Notes: generated by a model not told the origin, from the letters alone. 64,000 nt of DNA from Streptomyces olivochromogenes (GCF_021538895.1 NZ_JADDRL010000037.1:1-64000); one strand, 5' to 3'; positions 49,606 through 59,110 are shown, counted from the first letter of the stretch. Numbers and translations are program-made.

Positions 49606-50004
49606 ATGCGAACGAACTGGACTCTGATCCTGCTCGGCGCCGCTGCAGTATTACTCGTGCCGTGGATGGTCATGCTCGGCCTGACCCTCCCGGCGAACGC
49701 GGAGGTCCGGCACTGGTCCCTGGCCTGGATAGGCCTGGACGTGCTGATGGCCACGGGCTGCGCCACCACGGCACTGCTCGGCCTGCGCAGGGACTCCCGG
49801 TCCCGGCTGACGGCCTCCGCGACCGCCTCGGTCGCGGTGCTCGACGCCTGGTTCGACCTCACCACGGCGGCATCGGGCTCGGCCCTGCTGCAGGCCGCGG
49901 GCAGCGCGGTCGCGGAGGCCGCGCTCGCCGGGCTCTGCGTGTTCCTGGCCCTTCGTGATCGTCGCCCCTCTCGCGTCGGCGCCTCCCCCGAAGGACACTC
50001 ATAG
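49606..50004 (+). CDS. Small four-helix membrane protein
   Basis: A 132-residue protein with about four transmembrane helices (TLILLGAAAVLLVPWMVMLG; WIGLDVLMATGCATTALLGL; ASVAVLDAWFDLTTAASG; AVAEAALAGLCVFLAL). A short polar C-terminus follows. Function unknown. ATG 49606 follows GGAGG. It is controlled from the operator region shared with the divergent regulator. Confidence 0.75.
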   Translation: MRTNWTLILLGAAAVLLVPWMVMLGLTLPANAEVRHWSLAWIGLDVLMATGCATTALLGLRRDSRSRLTASATASVAVLDAWFDLTTAASGSALLQAAGSAVAEAALAGLCVFLALRDRRPSRVGASPEGHS

Positions 50005-50036
50005 GCAAAGGAGTTGTCGCAGGAGGGGGACGGGAC

Positions 50037-53000
50037 ATGCGGGACGGCCATCAGACGGAGGCCGAGCGGCTGGTGGTGCGGGCCGTCGAGGAGGAGGTAC
50101 GGCGCTCGGGCGGGCGCGTGGACGGCCAGGTGCTGCTGACCCGCGCGCGCGGCTCACTGGACGCCATGGCACAGACGGCGGCCGAGGAGTACGCGGCCTA
50201 CACCCGCGCCCTCGACGAGACGGAGGCCGGCCGGCTCACCTTCGCCCAGCGGTATGCGCGCGAGGGCGCCGGAACTCCCCTTCTGGTGGCGGCAGTCGCG
50301 GCGGTCGCCGCCGCCGTCGCCGACCTCTGCCTGGGCACCGGCACGGGCACGGCGCTCGGCGCGGGCGCGGCCGTCGGCGTCGTCGCCGCGACCGCCACGG
50401 TCGTCAAGGTGGCCGGTTCCCATCTGCCCGCCGCCCATCACCGCGCCGGCGCGGCCGGACAGCCGGGCGGCCCCGAGCAGTTGCGCCTGCAGTGGCTGAC
50501 GGCGCTGGAGGTGCGCGGCATCCGCCCCTTCCTCGACCAGCAGCGGGTACTCAGCGCCTCCACCGGCCCGCAGAAGACCGGCCCCCGGCTGCGCGGCGCC
50601 GACAAGAGCGCGGCGGCCCGCCGGCGCACGGTGCTGGAGCAGTCGTTCGCCCAACTCCCGCGGCCCGACGGACCGTTCGCGGGACGCAGGCAGGAGCTGG
50701 CGCGGATCCGGCAGTGGGCGCAGGCCGCCCGCGCGACCACGCAGACGCGGCCCACCGTGGTCGTCCTGCACGGTTCGCCCGGCTCCGGCCGCACCACCCT
50801 CGCCCTCCACGCCGCACACGACCTCAAGGACCACTTCCGCGCCGCGGTCGTCGTCGACCTGCGCGGCGGCAGCCGCGAGGAGCCGCCGCTGACCACCCGG
50901 GACGCGCTGCTGCACCTGCTCAACCGGTTCGGCGCGCCCCGCGAACAGCTCCTGTTCCGCGAGCGCTCCTCCCCCGACCAGCAGGTCAAGCGCCTGAGCG
51001 AGCTGTACCACCAGCATCTGACGGGCCTTCCGGTGACGATCGTGCTGGACGACGCCCACGACCCCGAGCAGATCCGCGCGCTGGTCCCCGAGCGCTCCGA
51101 CAGCCTGGTCCTGGTCACCGCCCGGGACGCGCTCGACCTGCCGGCGGACCTCCCGGCCTGGGTGCACCACCTCCCGGTCGAGGCCCTGGACGCGGCGGGC
51201 GCGGAGGAACTGCTGGGCGCGGCCGCCGAGGACGTCTCGGGACCGTACGACGCCGAATCGGCCGACCGGGTCCGGGAGTTGTGCGGCGGACTGCCGCTGA
51301 CGCTGCGCGTCGCGGGCTCCTCGCTCGGCCCGCGCTCACCGCGCACCCTGGCCACGGACCTGGCCGCGTACGGCCCGATGGACCCGGTCGAGCGCGTCCT
51401 CCGGCTGCGCTACTCCGACCAGCCGGAGCCGGCGCGCCGACTGCTCCGGCGGATCGCCCTCGTCGGCCGGGCCTCGCTCGGCACGGCGGCGGCCGCGGCC
51501 GTCCTCGCCACGGACGAGGCGGAGGCGAGCCGCCACCTAACGGCCCTCGCGCGGGCCGGCCTGATCGACCACGTCCGCGGCAGCCGCTACCGGCTGCACG
51601 ACCTGGTCCGCGCCTTCGCCCAGGCCCGGCTCCTGGACGAGGAGGAGCCCGCCGAGCGCACGGCGGCGCAGGAGCGCCTGATCGTGAACTACGCCGAGCT
51701 GGCCGACTCCGTGCTCCGCCTGGTGGACGGCAACATGTCGACCCGCTCGGACCGCTTCGGCCCGCACGGCTTCACCTCCCTGGACGAGGCGCTGCGCTGG
51801 CTGGACGACGAGTCCAGCTTCATCACGGCGGCCCTGCGCCACGCGGAGGGCGTCGACCAGGCGGCCGTACTGAACCTGCTGGGCGCGCTGTGCGACTACT
51901 GCCTGCTGCGCGGCGACCTCTACCGCCTGGGCGAGATCAGCGAGCTGGCGCAGGCGGTCGACCAGGGCCTGCTGGTCCGTTCCGTGCAGTGGCGCACCGG
52001 TATCGCGGCCCGCCAGCTGGGCGAGCTGGACAAGGCCCGCACCACCCTGGCCTCGGTGGTCGACCTCTACCTGGAGGCGCACCACGACGCCGGCGCCGCG
52101 CGCGCCCTGTGCTCCCTCGGCATCACGCTGCACCACCAGGGCAACCTCACGGAGGCGGCGGCGAAGCTCCAGGAGGCCCTGGACCTGCAGCAGGCGCCCG
52201 AGCTGGCGACGGACCGCGCCTGGACGATGCACGCGCTGGCCGCCGTCCAGCGCGACCGCGCCCGCCTGCCCGAGGCCCTGGACCTGCTCACCCGCTCCCT
52301 CGTCCTGCACCGCGAGGGCGGCTCCGTGCACGGCGAGGCCTGGGCGCACTACCAGCTCGGCCAGCTGGCGCTGCGGATGGGGGACGTACCGCGCGCGGAC
52401 ACGGAACTGCGGGCCGCCCTCGAACGGTACGGCCGTACCCGTGACGCCCGCGGCGAGGCCTGGGCGCTGACCCAGCTGGCCCGGGCCCGGCTGGTGGCGG
52501 GCGACCCGTCACCGGCGGTGGACGGGCTGCGACAGGCGGCCGGCCTGCACCGGGACAACGAGGACGCCCGGGGCGAGGCCTGGTCGCTCTACTACCTCGG
52601 CCAGGCCCTGGAGGAGACCGGCAACCTGGATCTGTCGGTCCGCGAGCTGGAACGTTCCCGCACGATGTTCTCCCGGATGCGCGACGTGTACGGCCTGGCC
52701 TGCGCCCGGCACCACTCGGCCCGCGTCACCCGGGACCTGCGCGCGGCCCAGACCGGCTCGCTGCGCAACTCCGGTTTCGCCCGGCAGCTGCTCGTCGACG
52801 CCCGTGCCGACTTCCAGCGCATGGGCGTCGCCCACGGCGAGGCCTGGACCTGCCTGGAGCTGGCCGTCGTGGACGCGGGCAACACCCGGGCCGGGCAGGC
52901 GCTCGCCCTGTGCGACGAGGCCATCGCCCTGTTCACCTCGTACGGCGACCTGCGCGGCGCCGACTGGGCCCGCTTCCTGCGCTGCACGCTGCTGCCGTAC

Positions 53001-53237
53001 GCCGCGCCCGGCGGCGTCGAGATCGGCACCGCCGTCGCCCAGGAGGAACTGGCGCAGCTGACCCACGACGCCCACCCGGCCCGCGACGAGAAGCTGAACG
53101 AGTACGCCGGAGCGTTCCAGCTGCTGCTGGAACGCGGGGTGAACCTGGAGTCCGGCTGGCAGGCGTGGCGGCTGGGCATGGTGCCGGACCGGCACGCCCG
53201 GGAGGTGATGGGAGTCCCGGTGCCGGCCAGGCAGTGA
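50037..53237 (+). CDS. Membrane-anchored STAND NTPase with TPR repeats
   Basis: A 1066-residue signal-transduction ATPase. Residues 1-75 are helical and acidic. A two-helix membrane hairpin lies at about 79-124 (TPLLVAAVAAVAAAVADLCL and AVGVVAATATVVKVAG). The NB-ARC core has a P-loop LHGSPGSGRTTLAL at about 246-254 and a Walker B VTIVLDDAHD. Then come a winged-helix region and about ten TPRs to the C-terminus, with EGGSVHGEAWAHYQLGQLAL-type units repeated as GEAW. It resembles AfsR-like and other STAND proteins but has no DNA-binding or known effector domain. ATG 50037. It is 32 nt after the small membrane gene and may be its partner. Confidence 0.85.
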   Translation: MRDGHQTEAERLVVRAVEEEVRRSGGRVDGQVLLTRARGSLDAMAQTAAEEYAAYTRALDETEAGRLTFAQRYAREGAGTPLLVAAVAAVAAAVADLCLGTGTGTALGAGAAVGVVAATATVVKVAGSHLPAAHHRAGAAGQPGGPEQLRLQWLTALEVRGIRPFLDQQRVLSASTGPQKTGPRLRGADKSAAARRRTVLEQSFAQLPRPDGPFAGRRQELARIRQWAQAARATTQTRPTVVVLHGSPGSGRTTLALHAAHDLKDHFRAAVVVDLRGGSREEPPLTTRDALLHLLNRFGAPREQLLFRERSSPDQQVKRLSELYHQHLTGLPVTIVLDDAHDPEQIRALVPERSDSLVLVTARDALDLPADLPAWVHHLPVEALDAAGAEELLGAAAEDVSGPYDAESADRVRELCGGLPLTLRVAGSSLGPRSPRTLATDLAAYGPMDPVERVLRLRYSDQPEPARRLLRRIALVGRASLGTAAAAAVLATDEAEASRHLTALARAGLIDHVRGSRYRLHDLVRAFAQARLLDEEEPAERTAAQERLIVNYAELADSVLRLVDGNMSTRSDRFGPHGFTSLDEALRWLDDESSFITAALRHAEGVDQAAVLNLLGALCDYCLLRGDLYRLGEISELAQAVDQGLLVRSVQWRTGIAARQLGELDKARTTLASVVDLYLEAHHDAGAARALCSLGITLHHQGNLTEAAAKLQEALDLQQAPELATDRAWTMHALAAVQRDRARLPEALDLLTRSLVLHREGGSVHGEAWAHYQLGQLALRMGDVPRADTELRAALERYGRTRDARGEAWALTQLARARLVAGDPSPAVDGLRQAAGLHRDNEDARGEAWSLYYLGQALEETGNLDLSVRELERSRTMFSRMRDVYGLACARHHSARVTRDLRAAQTGSLRNSGFARQLLVDARADFQRMGVAHGEAWTCLELAVVDAGNTRAGQALALCDEAIALFTSYGDLRGADWARFLRCTLLPYAAPGGVEIGTAVAQEELAQLTHDAHPARDEKLNEYAGAFQLLLERGVNLESGWQAWRLGMVPDRHAREVMGVPVPARQ

Positions 53238-53244
53238 CCCCCGC

Positions 53245-53478
53245 TCAGCCCCGCTGCGGCTTCGGGTCGGCCGCGGGGGTCCCGGACTCCGCCTCGGCGT
53301 CCGGGACCTCCTTGAAGTCGACCTTCTGCATGTGCTTGCTCATGGATTTCATCAGGCCCCACACCGCCAGGGCCATCACCGCGAAGACGATGAAGCCGAG
53401 GACGCCGGGGGTGACCTTGTTCTGGTCGACCTCCTTGGCGAGGGGGACGAAGTGTGTCAGTGCCAGGCTCGCGCTCAT
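53245..53478 (-). CDS. Small single-pass membrane protein linked to mca
   Basis: A 77-residue protein with one helix (TPGVLGFIVFAVMALAVWGLM) and an acidic C-terminal tail. It starts 1 nt after the mca stop on the same strand, so it is co-transcribed with mca. I recognise the family as conserved next to mca in Streptomyces, with no known function. The ATG at 53478 is favoured; 53487 is possible. Confidence 0.7.
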   Translation of the reverse strand: MSASLALTHFVPLAKEVDQNKVTPGVLGFIVFAVMALAVWGLMKSMSKHMQKVDFKEVPDAEAESGTPAADPKPQRG

Positions 53479-53479
53479 G

Positions 53480-54361
53480 TCAGGCATTGTCGCGGACGCC
53501 CGCAAAGAGGTCGTCCTCGGGGATGGACGTATCCACGAGAGACTTCGCGAGCTCGTACTCCTCGGTCGGCCAGACCTCCCGCTGGAGCTCCATCGGCACC
53601 TTGAACCAGCCGCCGTCCGGGTCGATCTGCGTGGCGTGGGCGATCAGCGCCTTGTCCCGGATCTCGAAGAAGTCGGCGCAGGGCACATGCGTGGTCAGCG
53701 TGCGCTCGGTGCGCTCGAACTCCTTCCAGCGCTTGAGCCACTCCCCGTACGGCGAGTCCAGGCCGCGCTCCAGCATCGCGTGGTGCAGCGCCTCGGTGCG
53801 GGGGCGGTTGAAGCCCTGGTTGTAGTAGAGCTTGCGGGGCTGGTAGGCGGGGCCGAACTCGGACTCCGGGTACTTCTCGGTGTCCGCGGCGCCCTCGAAC
53901 GCCACCATCGTGATCTTGTGGGTCATGATGTGGTCGGGGTGCGGGTAGCCGCCGTTCTCGTCGTAGGTGGTGATCACCTGCGGACGGAACGAACGGATCT
54001 GCTTCACGAGCTCGCCGGCCGCCTTGTCCACGTCCTCCAGGGCGAAGCAGCCCTCGGGCAGCGGGGGCAGTGGGTCGCCCTCGGGCAGGCCGGAGTCGAC
54101 GAAGCCGAGCCACTCCTGGCTGACGCCCAGGATCTCCCGGGCCTCGTCCATCTCCTTCTTGCGTACCTCGTGGATGTTCTCCTCGATGTACTTGTCGCCC
54201 TGCAGCTTCGGATTGAGGATGGAGCCGCGCTCCCCGCCCGTGCAGGTCACGACCAGCACGTCCACCCCCTCCGACACGTACTTCGCCATGGTGGCCGCGC
54301 CCTTGCTCGACTCGTCGTCGGGGTGCGCGTGAACGGCCATCAGTCGCAACTGGTCAGTCAA
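53480..54361 (-). CDS. mca: Mycothiol S-conjugate amidase
   Basis: A 293-residue zinc amidase of the PIG-L/LmbE fold that cleaves mycothiol S-conjugates in detoxification. The metal motif AVHAHPDDES has ligands H13 and D16. The third His is in GGYPHPDHIMTH. It is longer than MshB-type paralogues, and KLQGDKYIEENIHEVRKKEM fits Mca. The start is TTG at 54361 after GAGGATT. It diverges from the DUF4307 gene. Confidence 0.93.
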   Translation of the reverse strand: MTDQLRLMAVHAHPDDESSKGAATMAKYVSEGVDVLVVTCTGGERGSILNPKLQGDKYIEENIHEVRKKEMDEAREILGVSQEWLGFVDSGLPEGDPLPPLPEGCFALEDVDKAAGELVKQIRSFRPQVITTYDENGGYPHPDHIMTHKITMVAFEGAADTEKYPESEFGPAYQPRKLYYNQGFNRPRTEALHHAMLERGLDSPYGEWLKRWKEFERTERTLTTHVPCADFFEIRDKALIAHATQIDPDGGWFKVPMELQREVWPTEEYELAKSLVDTSIPEDDLFAGVRDNA

Positions 54362-54416
54362 GACTCAATCCTCGGTATGTCGGCGCCCCGTGTCTCCGGG
54401 TGCGATCGGCGGCTTC

Positions 54417-54422
54417 TATAGT
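54417..54422 (+). promoter_or_regulatory. Likely -10 element for the DUF4307 gene
   Basis: TATAGT is a strong -10-like hexamer about 90 nt before the ATG at 54509. No clear -35 lies at the right distance, so this is tentative. Confidence 0.3.
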
Positions 54423-54508
54423 GACCGAATCGGGGGGCGAATAATTCCGGGGTCCGCCCTGGAGCCCCCTTTCGGGACCTTCGTCCCGCCCCGGCCGAGA
54501 GGACGATC

Positions 54509-54907
54509 ATGACTACGGCGAGCACGCGGCTGCCCGAGGGTCGCTACGGCCGTTCCTCGGACACGCGCGCCGACCGCAGACTCAAGATCGCCGGGACCGT
54601 ATTCGGCGGCGCCCTGCTCGCCCTGATCGGCTACTTCGGCTATCACTACGTCGCGCAGAACGAGATCAGCGCCCAGGTGATCGCCTTCCAGGCCTCGGAC
54701 GACGCCGTGCGGATCCATCTGGAGGTCCACAAGGACGCCGGCGCCGAGGGCTACTGCACGCTGCGCTCCCAGGCGGCCGACGGCGCCGAGGTGGGCCGGG
54801 CGGACTTCCGCTTCACCGGTTCGGCCACGCGCATCGACAAGGTCGTCACGCTGCGTACGACGGCTCGGGGCACGACGGCCGAGCTGCTCGGCTGTCACGC
54901 CGGCTGA
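54509..54907 (+). CDS. DUF4307 membrane protein
   Basis: A 132-residue actinobacterial protein with a cytoplasmic N-terminus, one helix (IAGTVFGGALLALIGYFGYH) and an extracytoplasmic beta-sandwich-like domain. The domain holds two Cys (GYCTLRSQ and LLGCHAG) that may pair. It sits between mca and greA, a conserved order. Function unknown. ATG 54509. Confidence 0.85.
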   Translation: MTTASTRLPEGRYGRSSDTRADRRLKIAGTVFGGALLALIGYFGYHYVAQNEISAQVIAFQASDDAVRIHLEVHKDAGAEGYCTLRSQAADGAEVGRADFRFTGSATRIDKVVTLRTTARGTTAELLGCHAG

Positions 54908-55103
54908 CCCGGCCGAGAACGGCTGACCCGCCGGACCTCGACCGGAATACGTAGGCGCTGACCTGCGTTGACGCAATTCTGATGGCTTATGTCCTCCCCC
55001 TTCGGCCGTTGAATTGTTAGGCTCGTGGTTTCGCCCATCCGTGAAGGAACATTCTTCTGGGTAGGGCGATGCTTTGTATTCCCAGTACCTACGAGGAGCA
55101 CCT

Positions 55104-55604
55104 GTGACCCAGACCAGCGAGAACGTCACCTGGCTGACCCAGGAGGCGTACAACCAGCTCAAGGCCGAGCTGGAGTACCTGTCTGGTCCTGCGCGCACGG
55201 AGATCGCCGCCAAGATCGCGGCCGCGCGCGAGGAGGGCGACCTGCGCGAGAACGGCGGGTACCACGCGGCCAAGGAGGAGCAGGGCAAGCAGGAGCTCCG
55301 TGTGCGCCAGCTGACCCAGCTCCTGGAGAACGCCAAGGTCGGCGAGGCGCCGACCTCGACGGACGGTGCGGTGGCGCCCGGCATGGTCGTGACGATCGCC
55401 TTCGACGGTGACGAGGACGACACGACGACGTTCCTGCTCGCCTCGCGCGAGTACGCCAGTGCCGACGTCGAGACGTACTCGCCCCAGTCCCCGCTGGGCT
55501 CCGGCGTGATCGGCCACAAGGTCGGCGAGGACGCGGAGTACGAGCTACCGAACGGCAAGAAGGCCTCGGTGAAGATCCTCAAGGCCGAGCCGTACTCGGG
55601 CTGA
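55104..55604 (+). CDS. greA: Transcription elongation factor GreA
   Basis: A 166-residue protein that stimulates transcript cleavage by backtracked RNA polymerase. The N-terminal coiled coil carries the acidic tip in AAAREEGDLRENGGYHAAKE. The C-terminal domain has SPLGSGVIGHKVGE. The frame starts at 55074, but GTG 55104 after ACGAGGAGC is preferred. It ends before a hairpin at 55631. Confidence 0.93.
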   Translation: MTQTSENVTWLTQEAYNQLKAELEYLSGPARTEIAAKIAAAREEGDLRENGGYHAAKEEQGKQELRVRQLTQLLENAKVGEAPTSTDGAVAPGMVVTIAFDGDEDDTTTFLLASREYASADVETYSPQSPLGSGVIGHKVGEDAEYELPNGKKASVKILKAEPYSG

Positions 55605-55630
55605 CCCCGACCGGACCAGTTTCCCGACCA

Positions 55631-55659
55631 GCCCCCGGCGTCCGCGTGACGCCGGGGGC
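55631..55659. terminator. Bidirectional terminator between greA and the ABC permease
   Basis: GCCCCCGGCGTC (55631-55642) pairs perfectly with GACGCCGGGGGC (55648-55659) around CGCGT, giving a 12-bp stem between convergent genes. Confidence 0.85.
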
Positions 55660-55697
55660 ATCGTCATGTCCGGGCCGACGTCAGCGCCGGACCGGGG

Positions 55698-56498
55698 TCA
55701 TGCCGTCGCCGAGCGGTACTTGCGGACCGCGAGCGTGCGGAAGACCAGGATGATCACGACCGACCAGAGCAGCGAGGCCCACACGGGGTGCTGCATCGGC
55801 CAGGCGTCGGACGTCTGGAAGCCCGGGGGCAGGTTGCCGAACAGCTCGCGGGACGCCTGCACCGTGGCGCTGAAGGGGTTCCAGTTGGCGACGTGCTGCA
55901 GGAAGGCCGGCATCTGGTTGGCGTCCACGAACGCGTTCGAGAGGAACGTCAGCGGAAACAGCCAGATCAGACCGCCCGAGGTCGCCGCTTCGGGAGTGCG
56001 CACGGACAGGCCGATGAGCGCGCCGATCCACGAGAACGCGTAGCCGAGCAGCAGGAGCAGCCCGAAACCGGCGAGCACCTTGCCCAGGTTCTCGTGCGTG
56101 CGCCAGCCGACGAGCAGGGCAACGACCGCCAGGACGACGACGGTGAGCGCCGTCTGCACCAGGTCGGCCAGGGTGCGGCCGGTCAGCACCGCACCGCGTG
56201 CCATCGGCAGGGAGCGGAAGCGGTCGATGAGGCCCTTGTGCATGTCGTCGGCGATGCCCGCACCCGCGCCCGCCGTGGCGAACGTGACGGTCTGGGCGAA
56301 GATGCCGGCCATCAGGAACTCGCGGTAGGCCTGGGTGGAGGTGGACGAGCCGACCTTGATCGAGCCGCCGAACACATAGGTGAACAGCACCACGAACATG
56401 ATGGGCTGGATCAGCCCGAAAATGATCATCTCGGGGATGCGGCCCATGCGGATCAGATTCCGCTGGGCGATGATCAGGGAATCGCTGGCGGCGCTCAC
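55698..56498 (-). CDS. ABC-2 type transporter permease (DrrB-like)
   Basis: A 266-residue permease with six predicted helices, the partner of the upstream ATPase in a drug- or lipid-exporting ABC transporter. It has the ABC-2 features MIIFGLIQPIMFVVLFTYVF and GLIDRFRSLPMARGAVL. FLSNAFVDANQMPAFLQHVANWNPF is typical of DrrB. GTG 56498 overlaps the ATPase stop (GTGA). Confidence 0.9.
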   Translation of the reverse strand: MSAASDSLIIAQRNLIRMGRIPEMIIFGLIQPIMFVVLFTYVFGGSIKVGSSTSTQAYREFLMAGIFAQTVTFATAGAGAGIADDMHKGLIDRFRSLPMARGAVLTGRTLADLVQTALTVVVLAVVALLVGWRTHENLGKVLAGFGLLLLLGYAFSWIGALIGLSVRTPEAATSGGLIWLFPLTFLSNAFVDANQMPAFLQHVANWNPFSATVQASRELFGNLPPGFQTSDAWPMQHPVWASLLWSVVIILVFRTLAVRKYRSATA

Positions 56499-57514
56499 TT
56501 CACGGTCTCCTTCTTCTTGGCCTGGGCGTTCTTCGCCCGAGCGCCGTCGTCCGCGCCGTTGTCCGTGTCCTTCTCCTCGGCCACGTGTCCCGTCAGGGAC
56601 AGGAAGACGTCGTCGAGGGTGGGGCGGCGCAGCCCGATGTCGTCTATCTCGATGCCGCGGTTGTCCAGCTCCCGGATGACCTCGGCGAGGAGCTTCGCGC
56701 CGCCGGTGACGGGCACGGTCAGCTTGCGGGTGTGCTCCTCGACCTTGGTGTCGCCCTTGCCGAAGCCGCGCAGCACCTCCTCGGCGGTCGTGATGTGCTC
56801 GCGCTCGTGCACGACGACCTCGACGCGCTCGCCGCCGGTGCGCGCCTTGAGCTCGTCGGAGGTGCCCTTGGCGATCACCCGGCCGTGGTCGACGACCGCG
56901 ATCTCGTGGGCGAGGTGGTCGGCCTCCTCGAGGTACTGGGTGGTGAGCAGCAGCGTCGTACCGCCGGAGACCAGCTGCTTGATGACCTCCCACAGCTGCT
57001 GGCGGTTGCGGGGGTCGAGGCCGGTGGTCGGCTCGTCCATGAACATCACGGGCGGCGAGACCACGAGCGCGGCCGCGAGGTCGAGCCGACGGCGCATGCC
57101 TCCGGAGTAGGTCTTGGCCGGACGGTCGGCGGCCTCCGTGAGGTTGAACTGCTCCAGCAGCTCCACCGCCCGGGCCTTCGCCGCCTTCCCGCCCATCTGG
57201 TACAGGCGGCCGACCATCTGCAGGTTCTCGCGGCCGGTGAGGTATTCGTCGACCGCCGCGAACTGTCCGGACAGGCCGATGTTGCGGCGCACCGCATCGG
57301 GCTGCTTGAGGACGTCGACGCCCGCGACCACGGCCTTGCCGCTGTCGGGGCGCAGCAGGGTCGTCAGGCAGCGGACGGTCGTCGTCTTGCCGGCGCCGTT
57401 CGGCCCGAGCAGGCCGAGGACCGTGCCCTCGGGGACATCGAGGTCGACGCCGTCCAGTGCCCTTACGTCACCGAAGGTCTTCACCAGACCTTCGGCATAG
57501 ATGGCGCCTGGCAT
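56495..57514 (-). CDS. ABC transporter ATP-binding protein (DrrA-like)
   Basis: A 339-residue ATPase. Walker A is GLLGPNGAGKTTTVRCL; the signature motif is YSGGMRRRLDLAAALV, with Walker B MFMDEPTTGLDP and the family's MYxxTQYL-like LLTTQYLEEADHLA switch. The C-terminal ~85 residues are the DrrA-type accessory domain (GLRRPTLDDVFLSLTGHVAE). ATG 57514 follows GTGGAG. It is likely regulated through the palindrome at 57582-57597. Confidence 0.92.
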   Translation of the reverse strand: MPGAIYAEGLVKTFGDVRALDGVDLDVPEGTVLGLLGPNGAGKTTTVRCLTTLLRPDSGKAVVAGVDVLKQPDAVRRNIGLSGQFAAVDEYLTGRENLQMVGRLYQMGGKAAKARAVELLEQFNLTEAADRPAKTYSGGMRRRLDLAAALVVSPPVMFMDEPTTGLDPRNRQQLWEVIKQLVSGGTTLLLTTQYLEEADHLAHEIAVVDHGRVIAKGTSDELKARTGGERVEVVVHEREHITTAEEVLRGFGKGDTKVEEHTRKLTVPVTGGAKLLAEVIRELDNRGIEIDDIGLRRPTLDDVFLSLTGHVAEEKDTDNGADDGARAKNAQAKKKETVK

Positions 57515-57581
57515 ATGAGTCTCCACGTCTTTGGGGATGGGGCGAAAAAGGCAGGGGGTGGCTGCGTTGCGAGACACCGTA

Positions 57582-57597
57582 ACGCGATGTATCGCGT
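57582..57597. promoter_or_regulatory. Perfect palindrome upstream of the ABC exporter operon
   Basis: ACGCGAT (57582-57588) and ATCGCGT (57591-57597) flank GT as a 7+2+7 inverted repeat, about 68 nt before the exporter start. It looks like a TetR-type operator, but no regulator gene is next to it. Confidence 0.55.
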
Positions 57598-57737
57598 CTC
57601 TCGACGGGATTTTTGGTACGTCGCTGCGTATCGGCGACGCCCGAACGAGAGGCCGCGACTCGACGTGCCCGAGTGGGATGGTGAGCTCGACGGTGCCCGA
57701 GCGAGATGACGGATGAGTGACGACGAGGTCTCCGACC

Positions 57738-58967
57738 TCAATCGATGACCGTGTAACCCGCCTCGCGCAGGGCCTGGCCGACCTCGGCGCAGTGCGCCGG
57801 GCCCTTCGTCTCCAGGTGCAGCTCCACCTCCGCCTCGGTGAGCCCGAGCCGGGGATCGGTCCGTACATGGCTCACGTCGAGGACGTTAGCGTCCACCACT
57901 GACAACGCCCCGAGGAGCGTGGCGAGGGCGCCCGGCCGGTCCGTCAGCCGCAGCCGAACGGCCAGGTAGCGGCCCTGCGCGGCCATGCCGTGCCGGAGCA
58001 CGCGCTGCAGCAGCACCGGGTCGACGTTGCCGCCGGACAGCACCGCGACGACCGGTCCGGGGAAGGCGCCGGGCGCGCCCAGCAGGGCGGCGACCGGGCT
58101 GGCGCCGGCCGGCTCCACGACCAGCTTGGCCCGCTCCAGGCACAGCAGCAGCGCGGCCGACAGCTGGTCCTCGGTGACCGTGCGCACCTCGTCGACCAGC
58201 TCCCTGATGATCCCGAACGGCACGTCGCCGGGGCACCCCACCTTGATGCCGTCGGCCATCGTCGTCGGGTTCTCGATCACCACCGGCAGCCCGGCCGCGA
58301 GCGAGGGCGGGTACGCCGCCGAGCCCTCCGCCTGCACGCCGACGATCCGCACGTCCGGCCGCAGCGCCTTGACCGCGACCGCGATGCCGGCCGCGAGCCC
58401 GCCGCCGCCGACGCCGACGAGGATCGTGCCCACCTCCGGGCACTGCTCCAGGATCTCCAGGCCCACCGTGCCCTGCCCCGCGATGATGTCGGGGTGGTCG
58501 AAGGGGTGGATGAAGACCGCGCCGGTCTCCCGCGCGTACTCCTGCGCGGCGGCCAGCGTCTCGTCGACCACCTGGCCGTGCAGGCGCACCTCGGCGCCGT
58601 ACTCCCGGGTCGCGCTCATCTTCGGCAGCGGCGCGCCCTTCGGCATGAACACGGTGGCGTGCACGCCGAGCAGCGACGAGGCCAGGGCCACGCCCTGCGC
58701 GTGGTTGCCGGCACTGGCGGCCACCACACCGGCGGCCCGCTCCTCCGGCAGCAGTCCGGCGATCCGGACGTACGCGCCGCGCAGCTTGAACGATCCCGTC
58801 CGCTGGAGGTTCTCGCACTTGAGGTGCACCGGCGTGCCCGCCAGCTGCGACAGGTGCCTGCTGCCCTCCATCGCGGTCACCCGCGCCACTCCCGAAAGCA
58901 TCTTCTGGGCGCCGCGCACGTCGTCGAGCGTGACGGGCCGCAAGGAGTCAGCCGTGCTGTAGCTCAT
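57738..58967 (-). CDS. ilvA: Threonine ammonia-lyase (threonine dehydratase) with ACT domain
   Basis: A 409-residue fold-type II PLP enzyme converting threonine to 2-oxobutyrate and ammonia. The PLP lysine is in RTGSFKLRGAY. Next come SAGNHAQGVA and the phosphate-binding GVGGGGLAAGIA. The C-terminal ACT domain (YLAVRLRLTDRPGALATLLG) suggests regulation by amino-acid binding. ATG 58967. It is divergent from a MarR gene, and the RidA protein earlier in the window would act on its product. Confidence 0.92.
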   Translation of the reverse strand: MSYSTADSLRPVTLDDVRGAQKMLSGVARVTAMEGSRHLSQLAGTPVHLKCENLQRTGSFKLRGAYVRIAGLLPEERAAGVVAASAGNHAQGVALASSLLGVHATVFMPKGAPLPKMSATREYGAEVRLHGQVVDETLAAAQEYARETGAVFIHPFDHPDIIAGQGTVGLEILEQCPEVGTILVGVGGGGLAAGIAVAVKALRPDVRIVGVQAEGSAAYPPSLAAGLPVVIENPTTMADGIKVGCPGDVPFGIIRELVDEVRTVTEDQLSAALLLCLERAKLVVEPAGASPVAALLGAPGAFPGPVVAVLSGGNVDPVLLQRVLRHGMAAQGRYLAVRLRLTDRPGALATLLGALSVVDANVLDVSHVRTDPRLGLTEAEVELHLETKGPAHCAEVGQALREAGYTVID

Positions 58968-59110
58968 GACACCAGTCTCGCAGTTCACAGTCGCGCGGAT
59001 CCGGTGTGACCAAGCTCCGAGACCGGATTGCGCAGCGCCGGTACGGCCCGCCGCCCGGCCGCGTACCCTGTCCCCCAACCCAGCACTCTTCATGAAGTGA
59101 GCCCCCGGCC

